64,000 bases of DNA from an uncultured Eudoraea sp. (GCF_947260015.1 NZ_CAMYOM010000010.1:1-64000); one strand, 5' to 3'. Shown: positions 53,452 through 63,428, counted from the stretch's first letter. Numbers and translations are program-made. The notes: generated from the sequence alone by a model not told the origin.

Positions 53452-54219
53452 CTACTGTCCAAAAGTTTCCAAAGAGAGTTTGGTGCCATCAAACACCCCA
53501 TAAGTATAATAAGATATCCAGTCGCCGAGGTTTACGTAAGTAGATGTCTCACCTAATGTAATTTCTAGAGGTAAATGCCTGTGCCCGAACACGAAGTAAT
53601 CTTGGTGCGTTTCTTTTAGTTTTCTCATCGAATATTGAACGAGCCATTCCTTATCCTCACCCAAAAAGTGAATATCATCCTCCCCTGATATTAATTTGTT
53701 ATTTATAGAGAAATATTGTGCTAACTTAACTCCCAGATCGGGATGTAACCAACGGAAACACCATTGGGCCAACCCATTTGTGAAAAGTTTCTTCATTCGC
53801 TTATAGCCTTTATCACCGGGCCCTAATCCATCTCCGTGACCAATAAAAAAAGTGGTGCTATTTATTTTGAATTGTTGAGGTTTATGATAAACAGGAATGT
53901 TGAGTTCATTTTCGAAATACCCGTTCATCCAGAGATCGTGATTGCCTACAAAATAGAATATTGGAATTCCTGAGTCTGTAATTTCAGCTAGTTTACCCAG
54001 GGTTCGTGTAAATCCTTTAGGAACAACGGTTTTATACTCAAACCAAAAATCGAATAAGTCTCCAAGCAGAAAAATAGCCGCGGCATCCGTCTTCACTTCA
54101 TCCAACCACGCTACAAATTTCTTTTCCCGGGGAAGACTTTGTTCCCTTGTTGGGGCACCTAAATGGTTATCACTGGCAAAATATACCTTTTTACCTTTTG
54201 GGATAGAGACGCTTTTCAT
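53452..54219 (-). CDS. lpxH: UDP-2,3-diacylglucosamine hydrolase-like metallophosphoesterase
   Basis: A 255-residue calcineurin-like phosphoesterase. Its metal-binding motifs are in order: KVYFASDNHLGAPTR, IFLLGDLFDFWFEYK, YFVGNHDLWMNGYF, FFIGHGDGLGPGDKGYKRMK and YFVFGHRHLPLEI. FDFWFEYK and the GDGLGPGDKGYK block are typical of LpxH/LpxH2-like enzymes that remove UMP in lipid A synthesis. It lies 25 nt downstream of queD on the same strand and converges on recJ with 6 nt between stops. Family confident; exact LpxH subtype less so. Confidence 0.88.
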   Translation of the reverse strand: MKSVSIPKGKKVYFASDNHLGAPTREQSLPREKKFVAWLDEVKTDAAAIFLLGDLFDFWFEYKTVVPKGFTRTLGKLAEITDSGIPIFYFVGNHDLWMNGYFENELNIPVYHKPQQFKINSTTFFIGHGDGLGPGDKGYKRMKKLFTNGLAQWCFRWLHPDLGVKLAQYFSINNKLISGEDDIHFLGEDKEWLVQYSMRKLKETHQDYFVFGHRHLPLEITLGETSTYVNLGDWISYYTYGVFDGTKLSLETFGQ

Positions 54220-54244
54220 TTAGTGTAAAGATACATAAAGCAAC

Positions 54245-54694
54245 CTAGTTATCACCGGCATGCCATTCGGCAAAGGCAGTGTCTGTTTCGCGAAGTTTTA
54301 TTGAATGCAACTGTATTTCTTTAGATAAGCGTGCTTTAATTTTGCTTGCGAAATCAATTACCATATTTTCACTGGTGGGCTGGTAATCTGCGAGGATTAC
54401 TTTATGTCCCCGGTCTTTTAATTCTTTTGCCAATTCCATATGTGGAGTATTTTTATTAAATACCGTAGCATGATCAAAAGGGCCTACTATTTCTTCTTTC
54501 ACTATTTTTTTTAGGTCACCAAAATCAATGACCATCCCGAGTTTAACATTGGATGTATCTGTAATGGGCGTTCCTATTACAGTAACTGAAAGTTTGTAAC
54601 TATGACCATGTACATTTCTACATTTACCATCGTAGCCATAAAGAGCATGGCCGGTTTCAAAAGTGAATTGTTTGGTAATCCTTATTTTATGCAT
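54245..54694 (-). CDS. queD: 6-carboxytetrahydropterin synthase-like protein
   Basis: A 149-residue T-fold enzyme. The N-terminal Zn-binding His lies in FTFETGHALYGYDGKCRNV and the second pair in NVHGHSYKLSVTVIG, with MVIDFGDLKKIVKE and FDHATVFNKNTPHMELAKEL following and a C-terminal LRETDTAFAEWH (catalytic Glu region). This is the QueD/PTPS family of queuosine or pterin synthesis; the Cys-x-x-x-His spacing fits QueD. Cytosolic. The lpxH gene follows 25 nt downstream on the same strand. Confidence 0.9.
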   Translation of the reverse strand: MHKIRITKQFTFETGHALYGYDGKCRNVHGHSYKLSVTVIGTPITDTSNVKLGMVIDFGDLKKIVKEEIVGPFDHATVFNKNTPHMELAKELKDRGHKVILADYQPTSENMVIDFASKIKARLSKEIQLHSIKLRETDTAFAEWHAGDN

Positions 54695-54777
54695 TCGATT
54701 TAAATCTGCTACAAATGTATAAAATCTTTATAGTGGAACATAGACTATTTTGTGACGTAATATAAAAGGTGACAAGC

Positions 54778-54891
54778 CTATTTTTTAAATTTTCTCCTGT
54801 TTCTAATTCTAGTAAAAAGATATATAGCTACTACCAAAAGAGCCAGAATTGGAAAGAGAAGATCGCCATTTATGAATTCAAAAAATTTCAT
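54778..54891 (-). CDS. small membrane protein, 37 residues
   Basis: A short ORF reading MKFFEFINGDLLF then PILALLVVAIYLFTRIRNRR, ending in FKK. It consists of a single hydrophobic helix flanked by a basic C-terminus, a topology typical of genuine bacterial small membrane proteins (positive-inside, about 18-residue helix). It sits 4 nt downstream of the enoyl-CoA hydratase gene, and on the same strand as queD. Function unknown. Supported by codon content and position only. Confidence 0.55.
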   Translation of the reverse strand: MKFFEFINGDLLFPILALLVVAIYLFTRIRNRRKFKK

Positions 54892-54895
54892 ACAG

Positions 54896-55663
54896 TTATT
54901 TATTAAGACTCTTTAAGCTCTCCTTACTGGCTGGTGAAAGGGCTAATTTACCGGAAATCTCAGCTCGATTGGTCAACAATTCGCTCCAGGATGTAGTATC
55001 TTCCCAAAGAATCTTTTTAATAGCTCTTAATGCTTCCGGATTATATGATGCCAGAGTTGTCATAAAAAAATCCAGCTCCTTGTCCATTTCTTTAATGGAA
55101 TTAAAAACCTTGGAATACAGTCCTTTTTCTTTGGCCCAATATGCATTTTTCCACTCTACAGGTGACAAAGCCAATTCGGTAAAACCAGCCATTCCAATCT
55201 TACGTTGAACCGCAGGAGCAATCACCAGAGGAGCTATCCCGATGGAAAGTTCAGAAAGCTTTACAGAAGCGGCTTCAACAGCAAAGACATAATCACATGC
55301 CGCGATAAGACCAACTCCGCCGCCTACTGCTTTACCCTGTACTCTTCCAATGATTGGTTGCGCACATTCTCGCATAGCATTGATAACATTAGCAAAACCG
55401 CTAAAAAAAGCTAACCCTTCTTCTGGGCTAGATATGGCGCGTAATTCATCAAAGGAGGCACCAGCGCAAAAAGCCCGTTCTCCTTCTGACTTTAAAACTA
55501 CAATAGAAACTTCCTCATTGGAGGAGATCTTTTTAAGTACATCAGTTAATCGGTCTAAAAGTTCACTGACAAAAGAATTACTTGCGGGATGGCCAAATTC
55601 TATTGTAGCAGTTCTATTCTCAATTTTGGTATAAAGACTACCGGCGGGTCTGTTCGTGCCCAT
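54896..55663 (-). CDS. enoyl-CoA hydratase/isomerase family protein
   Basis: A 255-residue crotonase-fold enzyme. Oxyanion-hole segments are AFCAGASFDELRAISSPEEG (near residue 67) and GRVQGKAVGGGVGLIAACDY (near 106). It has SELSIGIAPLVIAPAVQRKI and a C-terminal helix with LSPASKESLKSLNK. The usual catalytic Glu pair is not both obvious, so it may be hydratase, isomerase or another crotonase. The start is ATG 55663; the longer frame to 55729 overlaps the end of the MATE gene, and the added residues do not fit the family. It is the middle gene of a MATE-crotonase-small ORF stretch. Confidence 0.87.
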   Translation of the reverse strand: MGTNRPAGSLYTKIENRTATIEFGHPASNSFVSELLDRLTDVLKKISSNEEVSIVVLKSEGERAFCAGASFDELRAISSPEEGLAFFSGFANVINAMRECAQPIIGRVQGKAVGGGVGLIAACDYVFAVEAASVKLSELSIGIAPLVIAPAVQRKIGMAGFTELALSPVEWKNAYWAKEKGLYSKVFNSIKEMDKELDFFMTTLASYNPEALRAIKKILWEDTTSWSELLTNRAEISGKLALSPASKESLKSLNK

Positions 55664-55683
55664 TTGAAATGTTTTTTGTAAAA

Positions 55684-57018
55684 TTAAACCTTTTGTAATA
55701 GTGGACGAAATTTTCTGCGGAACTTCCATACAAGGGCACTACCTCTAATTATCATCCACATGGTAAGTGCAATCCAAATTCCTTGCAGGCCAAAACCGTA
55801 GGTTTTACTTAATAATAACAAAGGAATAAAACCTAAAAAAGTGGCTGTTAACAGAACGTTCCTGAGAAATTTCATTTCACCCAATCCCTTAAACAAACCA
55901 TCAAAAACAAAGGCAATAGAATTCATGGGCAATCCCAGGATAAGGATAAAGAAAATAGAGTAGAAGGTCTCTAGTACAATAAGGTCATTTGAAAAAAGAC
56001 GTCCCAGCGGTCTGTAAAAGATAAAACCGTTAATCATTAAAAATAAACTAACCATTCCACCATATAGAGCGATTTTTTTGGCTAATGACCATAGCGTATT
56101 GTAATCTTTAGCTCCAAGTAATTTACCCCCCATAATATTACCTGCCGCACCATAACCATCGATAAAAAAGGCAGCAAAAAGCCAAAGATTTATGGCTATT
56201 GTGTGTGCTCCGATAAATCTATCGCCCAGAGCTGCAGCCTCTCGTACGGCAAGAATAAGAGTAATATTAAGTGCAATAGCGCGGATAAAAAGATTAAAAC
56301 TCATTACTGCCAGGCGCCCTAACTCCTTATGTATTGGAAATCTTGGGATAAGACTAATATTGGTTTTTACACGCAGGAGGACAAATGCCATTATGGCCAT
56401 TACACCCTGGGAAATAAGGCTTGCCCATGCCGCACCTTCCAGGTTATATGCAGGAATTATATCTGATATTCCATAAACCAAAATAAAATCTAACACGATG
56501 TTTAACAGGGCTCCTGTAATAGCTATGAGCATAGGCCAAAAGGTGTTTTGTAATCCTCTGAAAATTCCCATAACGGCAAATACGAAAAGTGTTAAAGGGA
56601 AACCCCATACACGAATGGAGTAATAGGTAACACAAAAGTCTAATATTTTTCCCGAAGCATTTAATAATTTAAAAATCTCCTCTACCATAAATATGGTAGA
56701 AAGCAGTAGTAATACACTAAGAGTTACATTAAAAAAAATTGCCTGTGCCGGTAAATTCTTAACCTCATCTAGCTTCCCTGCTCCTAAATATTGAGAGATA
56801 ATTGCAGATATGGCACTTCGGGTTTGCCCAAGGATCCATATAAGCATAGACAAAAAGGAACCTACGATCCCAACCGCAGCAAGTGACTCCAGGCCGTATG
56901 TTTGAATATTGCCAACAATAGCAGTATCGGTTATAGATAAGACAGGTTCGGCTATCCCGGCTATAGTTGCAGGAATAGCTAGGCTGTTAATAGTCTTGAA
57001 ACTTACAACTGTTTTCAA
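55684..57018 (-). CDS. MATE family multidrug efflux transporter
   Basis: A 444-residue inner-membrane antiporter with about 12 helices in two bundles. The N-terminus (KTINSLAIPATIAGIAEPVL followed by DTAIVG) carries the MATE N-lobe signature, and the C-terminal lobe has NLFIRAIALNITLILAVREA with IAINLWLFAAFFIDGYGAAG. It probably exports cationic drugs or dyes with Na+ or H+; the substrate is unknown. The start is a TTG at 57018, just 12 nt after the GNAT gene stop; no nearby ATG exists. The crotonase gene follows after 20 nt. Confidence 0.9.
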   Translation of the reverse strand: MKTVVSFKTINSLAIPATIAGIAEPVLSITDTAIVGNIQTYGLESLAAVGIVGSFLSMLIWILGQTRSAISAIISQYLGAGKLDEVKNLPAQAIFFNVTLSVLLLLSTIFMVEEIFKLLNASGKILDFCVTYYSIRVWGFPLTLFVFAVMGIFRGLQNTFWPMLIAITGALLNIVLDFILVYGISDIIPAYNLEGAAWASLISQGVMAIMAFVLLRVKTNISLIPRFPIHKELGRLAVMSFNLFIRAIALNITLILAVREAAALGDRFIGAHTIAINLWLFAAFFIDGYGAAGNIMGGKLLGAKDYNTLWSLAKKIALYGGMVSLFLMINGFIFYRPLGRLFSNDLIVLETFYSIFFILILGLPMNSIAFVFDGLFKGLGEMKFLRNVLLTATFLGFIPLLLLSKTYGFGLQGIWIALTMWMIIRGSALVWKFRRKFRPLLQKV

Positions 57019-57030
57019 AAATAGAATGGA

Positions 57031-57531
57031 TTACAAAACGAGTTCATAACAGTAAAAAGGAAAATCGCTTTGTTTAGGAAAATAGACATTTTCCAGTTTT
57101 TGATATCCCCGTTGCTCATAAAATTTTTGATTCCTTTTGTTTTGACTAAATGTATCCAGTCGTATAGAGATATACTTGTTATCCCGCGCATAATTTTCAG
57201 CAAAATTCATTAACATTCGGGCATAGCTTTTCCCCTGGTATTCAGGCCCCACAGCGAGCCTGTGAATATATATGTTATTTTCGTTTGGTGTTAGCCATTT
57301 AATAGGAATATATTCCTTATCCATATGTGTGGTAATAGTTACACAGCCCATAAGAGTATTTCCAGATTTAAGAACAAATAATTCCTTTCGGGAAATATCT
57401 TTTTCAAAAGCTTCTCTGGAAGGATATTCTTCATTCCATTGAAATATACCTATTTTTTCCATTTGTTTTGCACAGGCCGTGGTAAGCTCAAGAATTTCCG
57501 GGATTTCCAGTATCTTTGCACATCTAATCAT
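57031..57531 (-). CDS. GNAT family N-acetyltransferase
   Basis: A 166-residue acetyltransferase starting at ATG 57531; a TTG two codons upstream is possible but less likely. RCAKILEIPEILELTTACAK is the N-terminal strand-helix. The core strand pair is LKSGNTLMGCVTITTHMDKE, the acetyl-CoA loop is YIHRLAVGPEYQGKSYARML (the R/Q-x-x-G-x-G/A-type motif), and RNQKFYEQRGYQKLENVYF is the terminal GNAT motif. Substrate unknown. The MATE gene follows 12 nt later. Confidence 0.88.
   Translation of the reverse strand: MIRCAKILEIPEILELTTACAKQMEKIGIFQWNEEYPSREAFEKDISRKELFVLKSGNTLMGCVTITTHMDKEYIPIKWLTPNENNIYIHRLAVGPEYQGKSYARMLMNFAENYARDNKYISIRLDTFSQNKRNQKFYEQRGYQKLENVYFPKQSDFPFYCYELVL
57511..57518 (+). promoter_or_regulatory. 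possible -7 box TATCTTTG for the usp gene
   Basis: TATCTTTG matches the -7 consensus and lies 63 nt before the usp ATG, inside the divergent GNAT coding start. No clear TTG is seen at the -33 distance, so this is tentative. Confidence 0.4.
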
Positions 57532-57581
57532 GAACAATTTATCAAATAAGTTGTAAATTTAAATTAATAATACCAAACCTT

Positions 57582-58379
57582 ATGAATAACATATTGGTAC
57601 CCATAGGAACTTCCCCTACTGCTCACGAGACTTTACAATATGCCGTGGACTTTGCAGCACAATTTTCTTCAAGAATTTATGTCATGGAAGTATTTTCGGC
57701 CAAGGCAACGGCAGGGAAGTTGAAGAATATCTCGGAGAAAGTGGCAGAAAGCAGTAAGAAGCATGTCAAGGAAGTTATTGATAAGGTAGATTCAAAGGAT
57801 GTAGATATGAAGATTGCCACATATAATGGCGATATAATAGATGGATTGAAGGAAATTGACAAAGAACTTGGTATTGATCTTATTATTATTGCCCCGAGGT
57901 GTAATGACGTTAACGAGGAATTATATCTGGGGCATACAACCGGGAGAATAGTTAAAAGAACAGATATTCCAACTTTAATTGTACCAAGAGGCACCATTTT
58001 TAAGCCTATTAAAAATATTCTAACAGCATTTAAATCCGGGATTTTAACTCAAAGGAGAATTCTTGAGCCATTAAAACTTATAAAAAAGAAATTTAAATCC
58101 AAAATAAATTTACTTCTTGTAAAGACTCCTGGTTATTCAGATGAAGATCTCAAAATAAATACTTCTCTTATGGATTTGTGTTCCCAATTAACTGTTACGG
58201 AACATGCTACAACCTATTTAGGAGTTTTAGAACATTTTCAATCCACAAACCCGGATTTGCTTTCCGTATTTAGAAAGAAACGTGGGTTTTATAAAAAATT
58301 ATGGGAGAAGAATACGATTCTTAAATCTGAGTTTTCAGTGCGTATTCCTGTTCTTGTTTTAAGTGTTAAGAAGGATTAG
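57582..58379 (+). CDS. universal stress protein (UspA fold)
   Basis: A 265-residue cytosolic protein. The first half is a complete Usp domain: NNILVPIGTSPTAHETLQYA at the N-terminus, LIIIAPRCNDVNEELYLGHT and GRIVKRTDIPTLIVPRGT (G-x-x-G-x-(9)-S/T-like nucleotide-binding region). The second half (about 145-265) is a more divergent Usp-like domain ending VRIPVLVLSVKKD, so this is a tandem-domain Usp as common in Bacteroidota. Role in stress survival is inferred. It lies upstream of a tRNA-Ala gene. Confidence 0.88.
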   Translation: MNNILVPIGTSPTAHETLQYAVDFAAQFSSRIYVMEVFSAKATAGKLKNISEKVAESSKKHVKEVIDKVDSKDVDMKIATYNGDIIDGLKEIDKELGIDLIIIAPRCNDVNEELYLGHTTGRIVKRTDIPTLIVPRGTIFKPIKNILTAFKSGILTQRRILEPLKLIKKKFKSKINLLLVKTPGYSDEDLKINTSLMDLCSQLTVTEHATTYLGVLEHFQSTNPDLLSVFRKKRGFYKKLWEKNTILKSEFSVRIPVLVLSVKKD

Positions 58380-58453
58380 AGAACATAAAAATTTAATCGG
58401 AGGAATTTTGAAACTTATTCAAAAAGTAGTTCCTTTGACCTTCCGTAAAAGAC

Positions 58454-58528
<75 letters not shown>

Positions 58529-58566
58529 AAAAACCCTCCTTCAAAGCACTGTAAGAGGGTTTTTAT
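58529..58566 (+). terminator. terminator after tRNA-Ala
   Basis: AAAACCCTC pairs with GAGGGTTTT around a roughly 17-nt loop, followed by a T run. It directly follows the tRNA. Confidence 0.85.
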
Positions 58567-58633
58567 TTTAGTATTTGGTCCTTTTTAAAATTAAAGAGAT
58601 CGCATATAATTTACTACAGAAATTTAAATTGAT

Positions 58634-59347
58634 ATGATAGATTTAACAGGTAAAGTTGCTTATATCACAGGCGGTTCAAAAGGGATTGGACTTGGAGTGG
58701 CGAAGAAATTACTGGACTCCGGGATTAAAGTTGCCATAAGCGGCAGGAATAAAGCAAGCCTGGATGCAGCTGTACAGCAATTAGGATCTGGGTCTAATGT
58801 ATTGGCTCTTGTGAGTGATGTTACAAAGCTTGACGACGAGCATAAGGCCGTAGCACAAATTATACAAAAATGGGGAAAGCTTGATGTGGTTCTGGCCAAT
58901 GCCGGAATTGGACATTTTGCACCGGTTGATGAATTATCTGAAAACGATTGGCATCAAATGATTGATACAAACCTTAATGGAGTATTTCATACTTTAAAGG
59001 CATCTGTAGATGCTCTAAAAGACTCAAAAGGGTATTATATAACTCTTGCAAGTTTAGCGGGGACCAATTTTTTCCCTACAGGCGCCGGATACAATGCTAC
59101 AAAGTTTGGTGTTGTTGGTTTTACCCAGGCGGCGATGTTGGATCTCCGTAAATATGATATTAAAGTTTCTACCATAATGCCCGGTTCCGTAGCTACACAT
59201 TTCAATAATAACGAACCTACCCAAAAAGATGCCTGGAAAATACAACCGGAGGATATAGGAGAGCTGGTGATTGATCTGCTAAAAATGCATCCGAGAACGC
59301 TTCCCAGTAAGATCGAAGTGAGACCCAGCAGGCCAGATAAAAAATAG
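58634..59347 (+). CDS. SDR family oxidoreductase
   Basis: A 237-residue classical short-chain dehydrogenase. VAYITGGSKGIGLGVAKKLL carries the TGxxxGIG cofactor motif, VLANAGIGHFAPVDELSEND the NAG motif, and ITLASLAGTNFFPTGAGYNA with TKFGVVGFTQ the Ser-Tyr-Lys triad. The C-terminus ends in a basic tail (EVRPSRPDKK). The cofactor is probably NADPH because of GRNK after the second strand; the substrate is unknown. It is monocistronic and converges on the AddB-like pseudogene with 3 nt between stops. Confidence 0.92.
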   Translation: MIDLTGKVAYITGGSKGIGLGVAKKLLDSGIKVAISGRNKASLDAAVQQLGSGSNVLALVSDVTKLDDEHKAVAQIIQKWGKLDVVLANAGIGHFAPVDELSENDWHQMIDTNLNGVFHTLKASVDALKDSKGYYITLASLAGTNFFPTGAGYNATKFGVVGFTQAAMLDLRKYDIKVSTIMPGSVATHFNNNEPTQKDAWKIQPEDIGELVIDLLKMHPRTLPSKIEVRPSRPDKK

Positions 59348-59350
59348 TGA

Positions 59351-61946
59351 CTAGTCTTCTTTTGCCATAAATGGGACTTCTGGATTTGCAATTTCCTGAA
59401 TTAGTTTAACCAGCTGTTCCTGAAATAGGACAAGGGTATCTTTAGTGATGTTAAAATCCTTATTTGAGGTATTCCTGCTTTTTTTTGTTGAAAAATAGAA
59501 TGGCCCGGAACCCAAATTTTTGAAGGAAATAATGCCGGCGTTCATTTTTTCAATGGGTTTAATATTTTGATACATGAAGGAATAGCAAAGCAACTGAAAT
59601 GCTTTGCTACGATCATAATTTTCAATGATTTCATCCCATAAAACTACTTCTACATTAGAATTGAGAACACTCCCGGTCTTATAATCAAGTATCCTAAGCA
59701 TGCCGTCCTTTTCATCAACTCTGTCTAAGGTTCCTTTTAATGTAACAGGAGTCTCAATCCCGGGGACATCAATTTTGATTGAAAGATCATTTTCCAGCGC
59801 TATTATTTTTATATTATGATGTTTAATGTCCTGAATTTCCTTTAAAATGAAGCTATTAATATAAGCCACAATGACATTGAAGGCAATGAGATTTTTACCT
59901 CTTGAAATATCTTCTTCAGCATAAATTTTCAAAAGTTCACTTTTAACGACAGCTCTTATTTTTTGTACTTGTTCATTTAATTTTCCTTCAGTCAGAATGC
60001 GAAGAGGGAGAGAGCCCTTTTTTTAAGACGGCGCTAATTTTGTTCATTATATCGCCATCCTTTTTAATAGAAACGTGAGAATTAACTATTGAGTTTATCT
60101 GAGGAACCGCAATTTTCGTTACTATATTTTCTATGTGATTTTCATCTGTAAGTAATTGTGAAATAAATCTACTTTTTTCACCTCCCTCAATGACATCAGG
60201 TTCAGTGTTATAGATAAGATAGATGTTTTTAGCTCTTTGTAACAATCTGTAAAAATGATAAGTATAGACAGCATCTTTCTCTTTGTAAGCAGGCAAACCA
60301 AATTCTCTTTTTATATCGAAAGGGATAAATGAGTTATTGGTCTTTCCTGCCGGGAGGATACCTTCATTTACTGATGTAATTATGACATTTTCAAAATCAA
60401 GGTTTCTACTTTCCAGCATCCCCATGATTTGAAGGCCTTCAAGAGGTTCGCCTCTAAAGTTTACTTTTTCAGCGGATATAAGTTCCTTGAATATACTTTG
60501 TAAAGCCCTTAAATCTTTTAAAAACGGATATTTTATAGAAAGCAATTTTAGCTCATTAAATAGGGTATAAAAGTTATATAAATACTCTAGTTCTAAATTG
60601 TTTTCCTGTACTTGAAATTTCACTTTTAGGAGTTCAACAATTGCAATAACCCTTTCGAGAAAAAGTGAAGGGTCAATATTTTCATCTGAAAACAGCAGCG
60701 TTAATCCTTCAGAAGTTTCAGGAAATATTGATTCCAATTTTGAAGGAGTTATATAAATCCAATTACGCTTATTAATTTCCGTTTTTATTCGCGCAACTAT
60801 ATTTAGATCATCCGTGGAAAGTAATTTCTGAATATATGGATGAACCAAAAAAGATAGTAGATTCTTATAAAACCAACCTCGTGAATCTAATTGAATATAA
60901 AGGTCGAAGAGTTGGGTAAACATTCCAGCCATGGGGGTTTTATCTAAGGGATACCCCATGGTGATATTTACCTTATTTAATTCTGCCGGGAGGGAATTTA
61001 ATAAGGGGTTAAGCAGCGTTTCATCTCCCAATATTACAGCAGTATTCTTTATTTGTTGCGGATCCCTTTTATTTATATTTGAAATCAAATTCCCAACGTA
61101 CTTTGCCTGGGATATTTTTTTAGGAACTCCGGTAATTTGGATATTTTTTGCGGTGCAATAATACTTACTTACTCCTTTTAATGAATGGTCTTTAAAATAG
61201 CTCCATTCCTTTTGGTATTGTCGTATAAAAAAACCCGCATCATGAATTTTATCTTCCAGAAAATAGTTGTCTATATCCCAAAAGATATCGGCTCTACCTT
61301 CTTTTAGAAATTCTTTAATAATAAAAACCTCAGCTTTGTTCAAGGCATTAAATCCAATAAAAATGTGCTTTTTATTTTTTGATTTATTAATGTATTCAGA
61401 TAATTTATTGCATGCTTCTTTATAAACTAATCCTTGATGGCCCAATCCATTTTCCAAAAGATTTTTATTAAAGTTAGAGTGCAATTCTTCAAGATTATTC
61501 CAAAAGCTGAGATAATCCTCTATTAACTTAGTTTTATTTGGTTTCAGATGCCATTGGTTCATTTCCTGGACAACCGATAAGTATGAAAATAGCTTATCAG
61601 GAGGCACCAGGTACCTGTCAATTTCGTTGAAATCCTGCAATAGAATTTGACCCCATTTGGAAAAGGAATAGAAACTTTCCTTTTCTTCACTACCCATATT
61701 TATATAGGCATTATATAGTTCAAATAGTTGCTGTGTGTTGGTGGCATATGAAAGACCGGAAATCACTTCAACAAATGATTCAATGCTATAGATTTCAGGA
61801 GCAAAAATTGTTTTACTTACAATTTTGGAGATGCTGTTTTTAAGAAAGGTGCCTGCCCGTTTACCGGGAAGTATAAAAATAAAATTATCAAAAGAATCAT
61901 TCTTTTTCCATAATTCTTTCGTAATCTGATTTAAAAAACTTTCCAT
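59351..61946 (-). pseudogene. AddB-like PD-(D/E)XK nuclease/helicase-subunit gene with internal deletion and frameshift
   Basis: The first 650 or so residues (start FLNQITKELWKKNDSFDNF with IFILPGKRAGTFLKNSI, later IMGMLESRNLDFENVIITSV and NNSFIPFDIKREFGLPAYKE) match the inactive-helicase half of AddB-type proteins. The frame ends just after GLSPSS at 59988, where homologues continue into the nuclease domain. The frame resumes elsewhere as ILTEGKLNEQVQKIRAVVK from about 59998 and reaches the nuclease active-site region LKGTLDRVDEKDGMLRILDY followed by KTG. Roughly 60-70 residues at the domain junction are missing and the frame is shifted. AddAB repair would be impaired unless this is an assembly error. 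Confidence 0.82.
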
Positions 61947-61956
61947 TTTTAAAAAT

Positions 61957-61989
61957 AAAAAAAGCCCCGCATTTGCGGAGCTTTTTTCT
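61957..61989 (-). terminator. terminator after the OmpA gene
   Basis: AAAAGCCCCGC and GCGGAGCTTTT pair with one mismatch (a C against A) around ATTT. On the minus strand it is followed by a T run. It lies between the OmpA gene and the AddB-like gene. Confidence 0.85.
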
Positions 61990-62013
61990 AATATATTAGG
62001 TTTCGAGACCTTA

Positions 62014-63363
62014 TTATTGTTTAATCAAATTTATTTCAACTCTACGATTCGTTTTCCTTCCGGAAGCGGTACCGTTATCTGCTAATGGTCTGTCTTCACC
62101 GTAACCCGTAGCTTCTAATCTGTTGGAAGCAACCCCATTTTCAATTAAGTAATTCATAACTGAATAGGCTCTTTCTTCAGAAAGCTTTTGGTTTAATGAA
62201 GCACTACCAACGCTATCAGTGTGTCCGTCTATACTAAATCTAGCAAAAGAATACTCTTCAAGAATAGCTACGATATTTTGCAATACCTCAGCAGAGCGAT
62301 CTTTAATAGTTGCTTTGCCAGTATCAAATAAGATAGTTTTGGCATAGTCGTTTAATGTCTTACGAACAGCTTCAGTAAGTTCTGGACAACCTTTGTTTGC
62401 AACAACACCTGGTAGGTCTGGGCAAAGATCATCTTTGTCAAATACACCATCATTGTCTCTGTCTGGCCATGGGCATCCGTTATTCTCAGCAGGACCTGCT
62501 TCGTTAGGACACTGATCATCTTTATCAGCAATACCATCGCCATCAGCATCAGGACAACCAGCTAAAGCAGCTAATCCAGCTTCATTTGGACAAGCATCAT
62601 CTTTATCAGCAATACCATCGCCGTCAGAATCTGGACATCCATTCATTTCTTTAGAACCAGCTTCGTTAGGACAAGCATCTTTACTGTCTTCAATACCATC
62701 TCCGTCAGAATCAGGACAACCGTTGAATGCTTCTAAACCAGGAACTTCTGGACAAGCATCATCTTTGTCGTAAATTCCGTCATCATCCGTATCAGATCCA
62801 CCAAATCTCACAGAAAGACCTAACATATGTTGGAAATGTGGGAGCAGATAATCTTCAAAAGAATGCTTATACTGTGTTTGAATGGTCAAACCAATATTGT
62901 CGTTAAACCAAACATTAGCTCCAATTCCTCCGTTAAGTGTACCGGCTCCAATATTATTAACCCAGGTATAACCACCACCAACTTCAACAAATGGGTCAAT
63001 TGTAGTAAATCTTTTATTTATAAAATTGTATTTTATTGTTCCATCAGCACCATAGTATGCCTGGTCGTCAACAGAAGTGTCACCAATTTTTCTAATACGG
63101 TTCAAAGAACCTCTCACGCCAACGGAAATACCATCTCCAATATAACGTGTCAGTCCAACATAAGAGATGGATGGCAGGATATTCCAATGATCATTGGCAT
63201 TGAAATATTCATTACCGAATGAACTTACTTTGCCTGTTGGATAAAAGTCAACTGCGTTAACTCCAAAACCAATTTGCCAAGGATTGTCTTCACTCTGCGC
63301 TTGTATGCTGTTAAACGCCATTACTAATAGGCCAACAACCAATAGTCTGCTAAGTTGTTTCAT
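62014..63363 (-). CDS. OmpA family outer-membrane protein with thrombospondin type 3 repeats
   Basis: A 449-residue protein from ATG 63363. The signal peptide is [18 protein letters not shown]. An N-terminal outer-membrane beta-barrel (about 22-190) is followed by five or so calcium-binding TSP3 repeats ([20 protein letters not shown], then C-x-(4)-AG-x-x-x-x-x-GCPD units to about 330). The C-terminal OmpA domain carries [20 protein letters not shown] and [20 protein letters not shown] with [18 protein letters not shown], binding peptidoglycan. It is likely a major envelope-stability porin with an excellent upstream promoter. Confidence 0.94.
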   Translation of the reverse strand: MKQLSRLLVVGLLVMAFNSIQAQSEDNPWQIGFGVNAVDFYPTGKVSSFGNEYFNANDHWNILPSISYVGLTRYIGDGISVGVRGSLNRIRKIGDTSVDDQAYYGADGTIKYNFINKRFTTIDPFVEVGGGYTWVNNIGAGTLNGGIGANVWFNDNIGLTIQTQYKHSFEDYLLPHFQHMLGLSVRFGGSDTDDDGIYDKDDACPEVPGLEAFNGCPDSDGDGIEDSKDACPNEAGSKEMNGCPDSDGDGIADKDDACPNEAGLAALAGCPDADGDGIADKDDQCPNEAGPAENNGCPWPDRDNDGVFDKDDLCPDLPGVVANKGCPELTEAVRKTLNDYAKTILFDTGKATIKDRSAEVLQNIVAILEEYSFARFSIDGHTDSVGSASLNQKLSEERAYSVMNYLIENGVASNRLEATGYGEDRPLADNGTASGRKTNRRVEINLIKQ

Positions 63364-63398
63364 TTTCAAAATTTTAAGTTTAAGTGTTTATTTAGCAG

Positions 63399-63428
63399 CA
63401 AATGTAAGTTGTTAAGAATTATTAACAA
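63399..63428 (-). promoter_or_regulatory. promoter TTG-N19-TACATTTG (OmpA)
   Basis: On the minus strand TTG (63426-63428) and TACATTTG (63399-63406) with a 19-nt AT-rich spacer match the Bacteroidota consensus. The start ATG lies 35 nt downstream of the -7 box. Confidence 0.75.

Noticed and set aside
62430-62790. Repeated units resembling a repeat array
   Set aside because: They encode in-frame TSP3 repeats of the OmpA protein; there are no unique spacers, so it is not a CRISPR array.
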